A DNA stretch of 64,000 bases, from the NCBI GenBank assembly GCA_003439945.1, contig QVRM01002760.1, positions 62,001 to 126,000 on the forward strand. The letters run 5' to 3'. Shown piece after piece: positions 31,232 through 43,349 of this stretch. The notes beneath the pieces were generated by a model. It worked only from the letters and a program-made list of their open reading frames with translations. It was not told where the DNA came from and did not search any database. Origin of the DNA: Dermanyssus gallinae (Eukaryota > Arthropoda > Arachnida > Mesostigmata > Dermanyssidae). The translations under genes and the position numbers were made by a program. Each line of letters begins with the position of its first letter. The stretch's first letter is position 1.

Positions 31232-31862
31232 ACATTGGATACATGTTGCATGTATATATTTATAAATAAATATATATATATATATATATAAACGTCCGTC
31301 TGCCCATGCGATATAGTCATTAACTATTTTCTCAATTAAATGTGTCGATAGCGTTATACTTTGGACGAAATCGCCTAGTTAGCGAGAAGTGACTGTTGTC
31401 GCAGCTAAACTGCAGCACAGACAAGGCCTGCTAGCTAAGTTGAGCTTTATTTCGTAAAAACGCTTTCCCTTGTGTTCAAAAGGTCTTCGTTCAGCCTGTA
31501 TAAGCTACGTTCTCCTAAATTTCCAACATCTTTATTCGCACGAAGTCGACATTGGATACATGTTGCATGTGTATATATATATATATATATATATAATTTA
31601 CACTTCCATTCGTGCCCATGCGATATAGTCGTTAACCATTTTCTCAATTTGTTGCTTTGATAGCGTTATACTTTGGACAAAATCGCCTGATTAGCGAAAA
31701 GTGACTGTTGTCGCAGCTAAACTGCAGCACAGACAAGGCATGTTAGCTAAGCTGAGCTTTATTTCGTAAAAACGCCTCCTCTTGTGTTTGAAAGGTCTTC
31801 GTTCAACCTGTATAAGCTACGATCTCCTAAACTTCCAACATTTTTATTCGCACGAAATCGAC
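31232..31862 (+). repeat. Tandem duplication, two copies of ~317 bp
   Basis: Copy 1 starts at about 31232 and copy 2 at about 31549, each beginning ACATTGGATACATGTTGCAT and containing a (TA)n tract. Both then carry CCCATGCGATATAGTC, GATAGCGTTATACTTTGGAC and GCAGCTAAACTGCAGCACAG, ending TTTATTCGCACGAA-TCGAC. The copies are roughly 90% alike by eye. No protein is encoded. Confidence 0.92.
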
Positions 31863-32135
31863 TTTGTTTCTGTATAACAATTCACTTTTGCGTGTTTACG
31901 TCTATGCCTTTACAAGGGTTGTTACACAGACACTTGATAATATACGATCCTCCTGAGATACGAATCCTTGGTCTTATGCCGCAATAACGGTAGTCTCATT
32001 GGCCCTAGGAATATATGAGGAGTATGAAATCAAAAGTATGAAAAATGATTCCAAGAAAGATTGCATATATATGTCGTCCTAGAATTAAACCCCGACTCTT
32101 ATTATTTGATTTGCCGTCCATTTCCTGCACGCCGA

Positions 32136-32175
<40 letters not shown>

Positions 32176-32210
32176 TATATATAATCGACTTGATGCATAT
32201 TACAAAAATA
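31863..32210. other. Unassigned sequence with a (TA)n tract
   Basis: No gene is visible. A (TA)n tract occupies 32139-32183. Confidence 0.6.
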
Positions 32211-32214
32211 AATA

Positions 32215-32500
32215 CCTATTTAATCTTCCGAAGTCTTTTTGTTTCGTTCAAATAGCTCCCCCCCGGGTTTCAATGTACTTCTTGCCCCACGTTTCGGTCG
32301 TTTTAAGCGCGTCTTTTGAAATTCAGTTGAATTGATCCTGTGAGTTTTTATTAATATCTTCTTAAGTCTGAAAACTTCATCGTTTTAAAAGTTTTTTTTT
32401 GTGTGCGAAAAAAGCAAAAAGTCCCAAGGCGCTACGTCCAGCTAAGTAGAAGGTTGCAGAAAAAGTTGCTAAGGGATCACAGAAGCCGAACTCAAGCGGC
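32215..32500 (-). pseudogene. mariner transposase C-terminal fragment
   Basis: The minus strand reads, with shifts, DFLLFSHTKKNF (third catalytic Asp region), VFRLKKILIKTHRI, STEFQKT and a final LFERNKK. Its end aligns at the DNA level with 52385-52560, where the matching frame ends YFEGNKTLWKIN. Only the last third of a mariner transposase is present. Confidence 0.5.
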
Positions 32501-33640
32501 TCGATTCACACCGCTATCACGTCGGCCAGAGTCAAGGGCCTAGCTCTATTTTCGATAGCGAATAAAAACATCGGAATAAATATCTTTGAGGATTCCGTCA
32601 ATATACCGAGAAGGACGCAGGAGCTTAGAGTGCCGGCCTGGGCTTGAGATTCTGCGGGCCTTATGCTGACTCTCGTCGAAAACGGACTTACGTTCCCGAC
32701 GCGAATGGTTGTATTGAACGTTGCTGGTGCCCCGTGTTTTATTTAGCCTTGCTACTGCGGCGATCTCGCTTGCTTGAACAAGATGCAGTCTGATGGCCGC
32801 CCTTCAGACTGGTCCTTCAAGAGGTCCAGCTGGAGGTCCAGCTAGATAACAAATAGCACATGATTCACGGGTCGCACTGAACGCCGTGCACCAGGAGCGG
32901 GATGAGGCGCGGACACAAAAACCCCTCACTCTGTCAACCCTGGTGCGATCTGTGTCTGGTGCGCCCTCTCTGATCCAGCGGCGGCAATGGAACATCTTAA
33001 GAAGAAGAATACATCAGATAAGACAGCGCAGGACATCGACAGTCTCAGCGGCATGTACTGGCCACATCAGACAACCTCTGAAGGCATTATCGTCCCCGGA
33101 AAGATAATAACTTTGTAAAAGCGAGAACTACCTCGGAGCTGGCAGGGCAGTTGCCCTCCCTACCGGCACTGCAGCCTCCCATGGCTTGAGCCGTTCTGCG
33201 TGTTACTGAGGCTAACAGCCGCTTGATTCTTTGCAAGAAACTACGCTATATGGAAATAACCTCTTTTTGACTAAGACGTTCCTCGAGGCATTGGTCAGGA
33301 AGCTGTGCGCACGCTTTAGCGAGGGTCTCTGAGGCTCGCTGCCACCAAGTAGACCGTAAACAAGCCACCGCAATCGGGCAAACCAGCTAGCACGTCCGCC
33401 GGACCGGATGAACCGACATAACGTACCACTTTACCGCCAACGGCCGCGCAAACCAAAAGGGCAGCAGGAAGCAGTCCAAGACCACCATTCCTGCCAACGG
33501 TAAGGGGGGACGCTGGCAGGTGGCAGGGCAGAGCACGATTAAGGAATAACTAGTTTTGTACAGGTAAATCTAAATAGGTGCCAAGCAACTAACGAACTCC
33601 TATCTAGCGCGTAGGGCTGTGTCTCCTTACAGAGCCGAAC
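32501..33640. other. Unassigned sequence
   Basis: No motif was recognised. The 3' part may be eroded 5' sequence of the LINE that follows, but I cannot support its boundaries. Confidence 0.35.
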
Positions 33641-33649
33641 GTCGCCCTT

Positions 33650-35460
33650 GCCGGGTGCACGCCGAGTCTCTACATGAACAACACAGCCGATGCCACGGTC
33701 TGGTGGACTGTCATCGACACTGTTCTCACAATCGCGGATTATGGTTCAGGCGCAGGTGAAGTTGCTAGACCAAGCTATCGTTTACAGCTGTTAATTCTGG
33801 CTCAATAAACTCCTGGCCGCATTCGAGGGGTTCTCGGACTCAGTCACCGCCTCGATACGAGCTCATCCTCATGAGTCCGTCGTGGTGACGGGGGACTTAT
33901 ACGCCTTAAGCGTTGCCTGGGATTGGATAGCCGAAATGGGATGGGCGACAAGCTCACCTTTGTACGAAGAGCGAGGAGCTCAGCGGCCGTTTCTAGAACT
34001 CATTCTGACGGATAACGCTTTGCCACCCGGGATTAGACGGTCCAGGTCGAAAAAGAGCAAGTAGCAAATGAGGCACCTCCATAAGAAGGCCCTCATTGCC
34101 ACGTCCGCGACAAGATTGAGAACAGCGCAAGGCACGGGCGTCGGCGCGAGGGAACTATCCACCATCTTACAAACGGGCTGTAAGTCGGTTGCCCTCGGCG
34201 TACCTCTAACCGCAGTGCGCTAAATCGTGGTGGTTCCTTACCGTTGACAAGACTCGGAGGTTAGCAGACATATCAGAACCTGTGTCGCGAGTCAGGCCAC
34301 GGATTGCAAAACAACGCCGGCGGGTAGATGACCCTTGTTCTAGTCCAGAAACGAGAAGACAAATATCAGGAGAGCCACAAGGACTGCTAACCAGCACTGA
34401 AAGCTATCATCGCTCGAGCAAAGACAAGCAAGGGCGGCAGCGTGGCAGAAGCTTGTCGTCTACCTTACGCGGTGGCTACGGGGAAGCTTCGCTGACCCCC
34501 CTCTTTGTCGTCTGAGAAGATCCTTGGCCAATCTTACGCACAGACGGGAGGCTGATACCCGCAAAGGCACCTTATACCGACGACGTGCCGCCCAGGGTCA
34601 TTAGCCTTCTGGTAAGGTAGCACCTAGTGGAGTTGGCGGGCATGGCCACTCGACTATTGACACACGGAGAGTACGCTGCGTAATGGAAGCGGGCGCCCCT
34701 TGTGCTTTTCCTAAAGACGAGTTCTACCGCCTATAGGCCAATCTACCTACTGGTCACAGTAAGCAAACTTTCTAAACATGTAATAACAGAGCGCCTAAAT
34801 ACAGGGATTGAGGACCTTCATTTCCTGTCATATGACCAGTATGGTTTCCCAAGGAGCCGGTAAACGAGGGACGCTCTCCAACGAGTCCTGTGGAGGGCGG
34901 ACCAGGGAACCTATAAAATTCTATAAGACCCGATCGTTCGTTGATTTTCTTCTCTTCGACATATAGCACGCTTTAATTGCAGCAAACGGTATGGTAATTA
35001 TGACGACGCTGGACCGGTAATGCATCTTGCATTGCCTCCGGTGGACAATTTCTTCTTATATGGATGACAAGACGCTCATTACTAGCTGCCATAACTCTTA
35101 ATTCCTCAGGCTCGCGAGCTTTCCTGGGATCTTCTGGCCCGGGAACGAGACGAACGAACGAATGGCGCGACGGACTTCACACAAGCCCGAGAGGCAACGT
35201 TTGATGCGTGGGCTTACGAATGGGCTGTGCTCGGCTCAAGAGTGCCCTGGATGGGCTAGACCCGTTCGGTTGCGCCAAACCTTCGACGTTAGCATGACAG
35301 GCCGGGCGATTGGACAAATTCTCACGGGTCACGGTCAATTCCAAATCTATATGTTGCGGATAGCGAAATCACAGGTGACCACGTGCACGTTTTGCACGCT
35401 GGGGCAGCCGGGCATGGATGTCAACCACCCTGGCCCGGGTACGTAGAGCCTCGACGTACT
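33650..35460 (+). pseudogene. R1-like LINE ORF2, heavily eroded
   Basis: Fragments occur in family order. The endonuclease has HESVVVTGDLYALSVAWD (usually GDFNAHS.AWG). The RT fingers have STAYRPIYLLVTVSKLSKHV, ERLNTGIEDLHFLSYDQYGF and TRDALQRVLWRADQG. Near the C terminus GQILTGHGQFQIYMLRIAKS leads to CTFCTLGQPG, the start of the CCHC-type motif found after RT in this clade. The YADD core is missing and many frames are broken. It differs from the copies at 39.7 and 61.4 kb, so it is a separate lineage. Confidence 0.65.
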
Positions 35461-37890
35461 ACCACGCTTAAATATTAGTATGCGGTATCTTCTGTGATTA
35501 AGGATGCCGGGATATCGAATGCGGTGGAGGGTGCCGCCACATGTGTGTTTTTTACGGTTTTCTTGCGTGAGAAATTACGGTTTCCAGATCTTACGAGATC
35601 TTACGACTGACGGAATTCTTAAGAGCCGGTTGAGCACGAGGCTCACCACGCGCACGGTCTGGTGCCATACATTTGCGAGCTCTGTGGGGGGTAAGGAGGG
35701 TTGGGGTTTTAGTGAGTAAAACAGCCGACTCCCCGACACTAGGTGCTGTTGGTTGCTAGTGCCGATAGTGCATTAGCGTTTACAAACCTCTCATATAAAA
35801 TGGACTTGAGGTATCCAGCTCGAGCAGGAAATACTTTGAATTGCTCCGGTGGCCTTTGAGACGCTCCCCAAGTCGTCATATTCCTCAGCAATTGGACTCT
35901 CGGATTAGGTCTGTGATATTTAGTTTTTGAGAAACTCCAACAAATTCGGATGCAGCAGTCGCACGCCCATGCTATTTACTACATCCGTTCGCTTATTTGC
36001 AATATACCTGTAATATATCAATGCATGAGGGCGGTGCCGGCAAACGAGATTCTCTTTTAACTTTTTTAGTAGATTTGCACTTATGTTTTTAAAAAATTAT
36101 GCTACAACATAAATCGAACGACTGTTTTTGCTTTAACTGTCTTTTAACTGAGCAGATGATTTATGATAAAATGTTTTTATTTAGTGTCCAGGGTGCCTTT
36201 ACAGCGCTCATGTCATTGATGATCAAAAGGAGTAGTGACTTTATTTGCGATTTCAGAAGTATTATTCATTTCGTGTTTACCGTGATATCTGTATCGTGTT
36301 TAAACAGTTTATAATTGTTTGAATTATAATATCCGGTTATCTTATTCGGATAATATACTGGTTTGTTCTGACGAAACAGAAATTATCCACTGTTAAATAA
36401 TTTATAATTTATAACAGATAATGCACCTCCGAACAGCTACAATTAATAAATTAAACTGCTAGTCGAGCTTTGTAGTAATATAACTTTATGTGTGATATTA
36501 AGACTAATTTCATTCACAGTTTAGAAGATTACTCTCGGATGGCTCTCACTTAAGTTGGTGAAATCCTTCCGGTTTATAAGCAGTCTGTATTAGATGCAAA
36601 AACGAACGTTTATATCTTGCTGTAGCATACGTGAAGCCTTATCTGGATGATCATTAGGTTTTCTTTCAAATAATTAACCTTGCATTTATTAGAGCAGCTG
36701 TTTTTCTAAATCCTATCCTACGTCACCTTTGAGTCGATAGGGAGATCATAATACAAGATAAGCAGGGAACGCAGCAACGAGCTCAACCAGTTAAATGATC
36801 AAGCATCAACTAGACATATTTTGCTCGGATATCGAATTATTTCTTTTCTGCTCTCCCACTTTTCGGAACAGTGAGTTTTCCTGGTTATCTCCACCCAATG
36901 ACGCCGTGTATCTGCGAGGTCTTTTTTGAAGGGCCCGCATTAACAACTCTTTCTGAAGTTTGCCATTTCATTTACGGATGAGCGAGGGATTCCAACGCGC
37001 AGAGTCTCCTCTCTCTCTCTCTTGAATAGTACGTGGCATAATCCACACGCTTGCATACAAATTTGTTCAGCACATAGAAAAACAGAAGGAAGAATGAAAA
37101 TGAATATTAAAGCAAACGACGCAACTATGCTTCATTTGTGCCCACCACTGGTGGAGTCGCCCGATGTTTGGACTGGTGCCTGGACAGGCGTCAACCCCGC
37201 AGCTAACAGATGTAACTGCGTAACAAAACCGGGAATCCCGCTCCCAACTAATGATCGGCTCGAAGCCACCACCCATGCCTGGTCTGTGTCGCGTTTTATG
37301 ACGAAACAAAATTGACAATGTCGTTCGGGCGGCCTGTCGGCTTAACTGTCAGAGCGCACCGAGCGGTCGAACGCGTTGATGGTTGTTGCTGCAAAATCAG
37401 TAACAGCGGAATCATAACCATCGATTGAGACCGCAACTTTCCGAAGCTTCAAAGGGCGGCCGCAGAAAAATCGGATACATTCGTCTAGCTGGTGTCCGTA
37501 CGCCGTGCTCTCGCGTTTTTTACGTTTGGCGTTTTTTTGCAGTGGTGGAAAGTTTGAAATGTTGCCTCTGCCATGGAGTTGTACTACTATTACTTGTTGT
37601 TGTTGTAGCTGTATTATCTGTCGTACTGCCTCGCCGTGGCTCTATAGATAATATTATACAGATTATATCTACAAATAAGTCCTCGTATCGATTTAATGAC
37701 ATTTTCCTTCTATATTTTTCATAAAAGTAACACCGAGAATTCTTGAGCAAGAGATACTTAATGTTTAATTGATCATACAATAAAATGTAGATAACTGCCA
37801 ACACGTTGCACAGTGACTCATAGCATAGATACTATTTAAACAACTTTTTGTGGATCTCAATACCAAACGAAAATGAAAGGAAACCCGACT
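35461..37890. other. Unassigned sequence
   Basis: 35.5-35.75 kb may continue the LINE 3' region. 36-37 kb is AT-rich with no recognisable feature. No gene was identified. Confidence 0.35.
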
Positions 37891-37897
37891 TGTCGAA

Positions 37898-38300
37898 ATG
37901 GTCCAAGACTGGGCGATGTATATAGAAAACAAGAAAAATTTTTATTCTATATATTTTTATCTCCACGAAGTGATTGATAGGGTCAGCCACGGTATGTTTT
38001 TTTTAAAATTTAAATTAGAAAACCGTTGCGTAGGTCGCTGCTCGGTTAATTATATTGGCAATGCTCTGACTAATAGATATTTTTGTGCTAGAGTAAATGA
38101 CAGTTCTAGTGAACGCGTTCTTTGCCCTTCTGGGGTCCCTTAGGACTCCTGTATTAGACACTTTTATTATAGATCTTATTTTGCCCTAATAACATGACTT
38201 ACAAATAAGGCACTAACGACTTAAAGCTTTATAGCCAATCTACGACTGATAAGGAGCGTGTGATATTACAATAACTTCAGAACCGAAAAGGAAATTTAGG
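37898..38300 (+). pseudogene. CR1/jockey-like reverse transcriptase relic
   Basis: The first 81 codons are open: IYFYLHEVIDRVSHGMFFLK (RT motif with the FDL-KAFD-RV pattern), GNALTNRYFCARVNDSSSERV and CPSGVP. A stop replaces the Q of the usual GVPQGS. After further decay TNDLKLYSQSTTDKERV corresponds to the FADDLKLY catalytic box, with the ADD changed to TND. It is therefore inactive at the catalytic site as well as truncated. Confidence 0.65.
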
Positions 38301-39330
38301 CGAAGTGCTATCAACAAGGCACCACAATGGTATAAAACAATAGCACAATTATATCTGTCCAAAAATGTGCCGCAATGATCGTAAAGAATCACATGAATAT
38401 ATACTTGACAGTGAAATCACACCCCAGCATAAACATTATTCCAGATCTTGGCGCAACCATGATTCCAGAATTAGATTGTATGTTACATATAACTAGCACT
38501 GCTTTTCAACCTGCCCCACGATTGTGCATCCTTAAACATTTCATTATAAAACGTCTGCAATTATTTACCTATTCATTTCGTAGCTTAATTGTGCCAAAGT
38601 TCGCAAACTGTTGAAAAAAATGGAGACCGCAAAACGTACAGACGAGTTGGGTTAACATATAACATGTCGCACTATTTAAATATTCCCCCAAATAATCTCT
38701 GAAACAAGAACACGATAACCACTACCGAAACTGCAAGGATAGAGCGAGAGAGAGAGAGTCAATAATATGGCGCATAGGACGAACCTTTAGGGCGTGAATT
38801 TTCAAGATTGACGAAACAAATTTGCTGTGAATTCTGCGAATTTGCGTTTATTTTACACTGTGGCATTTATGCCCCGCCCCCCCCCCATTTGACTAAGTCA
38901 AGTTGCCTTTGACTTGACTTAAAAGAGTACGTATTGCACGTGGGAGGAGTACAACTCGAGTACATCTACAATTCCTTTAGGAAGTGTCATGATGGTCTTA
39001 TTTGCAACTTGCGGTCGATGCGAAGAATCCTGGAGAAAGAGCAGCAGTTCTCAGTAGTATTTTTTTACAACTAATGACTAATAAGCGCCTCGGAGTTCGT
39101 GACGACCTTAAAAAAGCGTTTCGTTTGTTTAGATTCTGCAGACACTACTTGAGATTGTTCTTTAACGCAATATACATATAACACCAAGAAAGAAATGTAA
39201 CTACCTCATTTTTAGGTTTATACGGAAAAAATTAAGGTTATAACAACATTTTAAGGTTATACGGAAAAATAGGAACGACTATAGTAAAGTATGCATGTAT
39301 AGCTCCACACGCCGTCTAATTGTCCTATGT
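38301..39330. other. Unassigned AT-rich sequence
   Basis: No gene was recognised. A short GA patch lies near 38744-38758 and a run of about ten C near 38876. Confidence 0.4.
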
Positions 39331-39331
39331 A

Positions 39332-39520
39332 AGTAAGTAAATAAAGTTTTTGAGCTGACCCTCAGCCAAGATTTAACGTCCACGGAACTGTTTTTCACAT
39401 TGCTTTATAGACAGACCCTTATAATTACAAATGTGCAACGGTGGGGCTCGAACCCGCGCACCTATGTATCTCCTCCGGTTGCGAGGCGCAGATTTAAACC
39501 ACTACGCCACCGGACTCGAC
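39332..39520 (-). mobile_element. SINE family A, full length with perfect TSD
   Basis: A perfect 10-bp duplication GTCCTATGTA lies at 39322-39331 and 39521-39530. The minus strand reads GTCGAGTCCGGTGGCGTAGT, B box GGTTCGAGCCC, the family body, GTCAGC and a 3' tail of CTTTATTTACTTACTT instead of poly(A). This copy defines the element's ends best. Confidence 0.92.
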
Positions 39521-39727
39521 GTCCTATGTATTTAAATCGCACATATTCTAAAGTACAACGTCACAAGACCTTATATATAAAAATAAAACACCGGTGAAGA
39601 AAGGGCTAAAATTGAAGCTTAATCTAATACAAGTCATTGCAACAGTATATTCTAGACGACGGAATCTTCGAAACTATCGTTCCTGTATATTACACTATAT
39701 AATACTTTTTTCAGGTTTTGTCAGAAT

Positions 39728-40153
39728 GTGGGGCACTCTGCTCCCTCATGCACCTTTGAGGCAGTCAAAGCCAAACGCTGTCATAAATGCGGAGAGCTGG
39801 GGCACCTCTCCAGGGAGTGCACGGGGAAAGCGACGTGCTACAACTGTGGTGAAGACGGGCACGCAGCCAACGTCGCCGCATGCCCGAAGTTTCGGGAACA
39901 ACTTGAGGAACTTCGTCGCCGCGGCGGCCGAGCCAATACCCGAGCGGCACCCGCGCTCTCCGCCTCAAGGCCATGCCCTACGGCGGCCCAATCCACTCCC
40001 GGAGGCCACCCCAGTGCCGCGGTGGATTCCGAGGGCTTTACCCTGGTAACCCAGAGGGGCCGCAAGAGGGTACAAGGGTCATCACCCCTTGCGGACCCTC
40101 GGGCCTCCAAGGCCCCCAACACCCAGCTCTCTCCTAACTCTACACATGACTAA
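39728..40153 (+). CDS. LINE ORF1 (Gag-like) C-terminal part, zinc knuckles
   Basis: This is the RNA-binding protein of the LINE, truncated at its N terminus by the insertion itself. The element starts inside a first knuckle, of which GHSAPSC remains. Two further CCHC knuckles follow: CHKCGELGHLSREC and CYNCGEDGHAANVAAC. The remainder is arginine/proline/alanine-rich. The stop (TAA at 40151-40153) overlaps the ATG of ORF2 by 8 nt, a common arrangement in R1-clade elements. There is no ATG at the start, so this partial frame is not translated as such. Confidence 0.85.
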   Translation: MGHSAPSCTFEAVKAKRCHKCGELGHLSRECTGKATCYNCGEDGHAANVAACPKFREQLEELRRRGGRANTRAAPALSASRPCPTAAQSTPGGHPSAAVDSEGFTLVTQRGRKRVQGSSPLADPRASKAPNTQLSPNSTHD

Positions 40154-43144
40154 GATTCTTAAAGCTCTACAGCTAAACTGCAACCGTAGCAGGGCAGCAT
40201 ATGCAATGCTTGAAGAGGTCAGTAGCAGAGCCGAAGCAGATGTGCTGCTGCTGAGCGAGCCCAATGTCCGGTGGGCAGAAGAGAACCGCCCGGACCGGTT
40301 TACCGACGGCGAGAGGGCAACAAGCATTGTACTTACTCCGCATTTCAGGACATGGCAGCGGCCACGGTTTTACTTGGATTGACGCGGCGAACGTTGGGCG
40401 TTTTTACTCATGCTACTGCAGCCCCAACGTCCCACTTCAAGATCTTATCAAACTTTTAGAAGACTTAACCGCATCTTTTAACCAATGTGACAAGTTCTTA
40501 ATTATAACAGGAGATTTTAATGCTTCCACCGGCGCGTGGGGTTCCGCCGCTACGAACCGCAGAGGACACGCAGTCCTCGAGTGGTTGGCGGTCATGGACC
40601 TAGTCGTTCTTAACACAGGTGCTCCTACATTCCACAGGGCAGGGCGCACCTCTTGTATAGACCTAACTATCACACGCCGGACAGAGGCCCACAGGATTTT
40701 AAACTGGAGAGTTTTAAATGACGAAGAATCGCTAAGTGACCACCATATAATCGAATTTCACGTGACGACCAGCTTAATGCAACCATCTGCAAGGCTGCAT
40801 CCGCCTATGAGGCGTCAGGGAACCGCCGAACTCCGGGAGTCCCTTAGGGCCTGCATAGGCCCGGATGGCCCGCCCGCTTCGATGGCGGGCCTCCAGGAGC
40901 TCTTAGAGACCGCCTGCAGGGCTCCCTCGAGGCGCGGCACGAATTCTAGGCGCCGCGGCACACCAAAGCACTGGTGGACTGCGGAGATCGGACACCTAAG
41001 GAAGAGGTGCCTTCGAGAGAGGCGCCTTTTTACGCGTGCACGGAGGCGTGCACCCGAGGGGAGGTATGTCCTGTACCATGGCGCCGAGTATAAGAGGCTG
41101 AGGACCCTCTTACGCAGGGAGATCTTTAGAAGTAAGGAACGCTCCGGGAGAGCCTTTCTCGAAGAACTGGGGGACGATCCCTGGAGCCGTCCATACAAGA
41201 TGGTAAAGGGGTGCCCGCCTTTTAAACGGAGAGTGGACCTCACGCCGGACGAGGCCCAAGAGGCAATATCAGTCCTCTTCCCAAAACATCCTCCCTTTGA
41301 CCGCGCCCCCTACCTGGAGGCCCCAGGGATGGAAGAACAGGATCCTCCAGAAGTCACCTTGCAAGAGGTGCACGAAGCGGCGGCACGCCTCAAGGAGGGA
41401 AGGCACCAGGCCCCGACGGCGTTCCGGTCTCCGCGGTCAAGCTACTAATGACGGAATACCCGGAAGCAGTAGCCGCTGCGGCGACTGGGATGTTCCGGAC
41501 GGGCTCGTTCCCTGCGGCATGGAAGGCTGCAAACCTAGTTCTCATACCCAAGGGCCCTGGCTCCTACCGCCCGATCTGCAAACTCGGCGCCCTGGCTAAA
41601 GCATTCGAGTCCATTGTGGAGGCACGCCTCCGGGACTTCGCGGAGGGGACCGACCTGCTATCAGACGGCCAGTACGAATTCCGCAAGGGCTACTCAACCA
41701 TCGGCGCCATAAAGCGGATCCAGACGCAGGTTGAACTCCTCCGCGAGTCCCCGCCTAGAAGACGGGACTTGTTCCTCGCGATTTTACTGGACGTCAAGAA
41801 CGCTTTTAACAGCCTACCATGGAAAGTCATCCTAGGGACTCTCCACAGGAAAAATGTCCCCTTTTATCTACGGAAGCTTTTATCAAATTATCTACATGAC
41901 AGAACAATCCAGTCCCACGGGTCCGTTTTTAACATGACTGCAGGGGTGCCACAGGGATCCATACTTGGCCCCCTGCTATGGATTATAACCTACGACGACG
42001 TGTTGCGGCTGAGGGATCTCCCCCCCGGCGTCAACCTCCTTGCCTACGCTGACGACCTCGTCCTAACCGTCCAGGCTCGGACCGCGGACCTGCTGCAGAG
42101 CCGTGCGAACGAGGCACTTGGCGACGTCGCCCGCTGGATGCAAGAAGCGGGGCTCGCTCTCGCCCCAGCCAAAAGCGAGGCGATACTCTTGATGGGCCGA
42201 AGAAAATGCCCCGACCTTCACCTCCGCCTAGATGGCCAGGATATCGTACTCGTCAACCACGTAAGGTACCTCGGGGTTACCCTTGACAGGGGTCTCCGCG
42301 GTACCGAACACGTGCGGCGGGTGACGGAAAAGGCAACGAAGACGGCCAATGACTTCGCACGTCTCATGCCCAACACATATGGTCCACGGCAGCTGAGAAG
42401 ACGAATAATTATGTCCGCGGCCGAGTCGGTTGCCCTGTACGGAGCTCCGGCCTGGCCCACCAACACACTAAAATTCGCCGCGAACAGGACTCGCCTGCGT
42501 AGGGCCCAAAGGGTCGGAGCTCTCAGGGTAATCTCAGCGTACAGGACGGTTAGCGCCGCGGCGGCCTTCGTCCTTGGCGGAACGATCCCGTGGGATTTAA
42601 AGGCAGCCGAGCGCCGCCGCTTATGGGATAACCCAGGCCTCAAAAAAGACGAGGCACGTCAGCGTACAATCGACCTTTGGCAGGAGGAGTGGGAAGACCT
42701 CGAACAGGGTGCCCCAGGCGCCAGCCTCCGCACCCTGATCCCAAATATCAGAAGCTGGCTTAACCGGCCGGGGGGGAAATCACATTCCACACAACCCAAG
42801 TCCTCACAGGTCACGGCGACTTCCAGTCGTACCTGTTCAGGATTGGAAAGGTCGCCAGCCCCACGTGCGTCCACTGCGGCGATGGACTCGAGAACACTCC
42901 AGAGCACACGGTGCTTAGGTGTCCATCATGGGCGGAGCAGCGCGCAAGCTTAACGGAGTTTTTAAGTAACAACCCAGCTCGTAACCTACACGACCTCACT
43001 ATGAAAATGACGGAATCAATTTCAGGATGGAACAAAGTGACCCAAGCTTTTAAGAACATACTGCAAGAGAAGACAAGGGCCTCCCTCCGAGTCCGCTCGC
43101 GCCTCCCCGAGGCTCCCGGGGAACACATCCGCCTGGACCAGTAG
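40146..43144 (+). pseudogene. LINE ORF2: APE endonuclease and reverse transcriptase, frameshifted
   Basis: The frame opens MTKILKALQLNCNRSRAAY (start of the APE endonuclease). It shifts once at about 40325-40360 and continues with GHGFTWIDA, YCSPN, LIITGDFNASTGAWGS, CIDLTI and SDHHIIEF. A second shift (a one-base loss in a GGGAAGG context near 41400) precedes APGPDGVPVSAV, GSYRPICKLG, FLAILLDVKNAFNS, GVPQGSILGPLLW and LLAYADDLVLTV (YADD at 42045-42056). A third shift at a G7 run near 42770 leads to ILTGHG-type sequence and the CVHCGDGLENTPEHTVLRC zinc motif. The final frame stops at 43144. Catalytic residues are present, so the frameshifts are the main damage. R1-like placement comes from the motif order and the overlapping ORFs. 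Confidence 0.9.
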
Positions 43145-43333
43145 ACTCGCCCCCCCTGACTGTTTGATGATATGCGCAAGCAGTTCCCAGTCAGCGTGGG
43201 GGACGGGGACACGACTGGTTTTTAGTGGGTTGGAGCCCCACACTACCGGCCCGCAATTGCAGGGAGCTCCCTTGCTGCGGTGCCCGCGTGTGCAACCGCA
43301 TTTTCCAGTTAGTCCTCTTAAAAAAAAAAAAAA
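43145..43333 (+). other. LINE 3' UTR and poly(A) tail
   Basis: It is related to the 3' end of the second copy (63714-63874): GCGCAAGCAGTTCCCAGTCA, TTTTTAGTGGGTT-GAGC, CACACTACCGGCCC and TGCAACCGCATTTTCCAGTT occur in both. It ends in about 14 A. Confidence 0.9.
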
Positions 43334-43349
43334 GTTTTGTCAGAAAGGA

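Larger units (their letters stand above)
39727..43333 (+). mobile_element. R1-like non-LTR retrotransposon, 5'-truncated
   Basis: A perfect 12-bp target duplication GTTTTGTCAGAA (39715-39726 and 43334-43345) brackets the element. It is 3.6 kb, starts within ORF1 and ends in a run of about 14 A. It carries partial ORF1, an overlapping ORF2 with endonuclease, RT and a CCHC motif, and about 190 bp of 3' UTR. The 5' truncation and A tail are typical products of target-primed reverse transcription. Confidence 0.93.
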
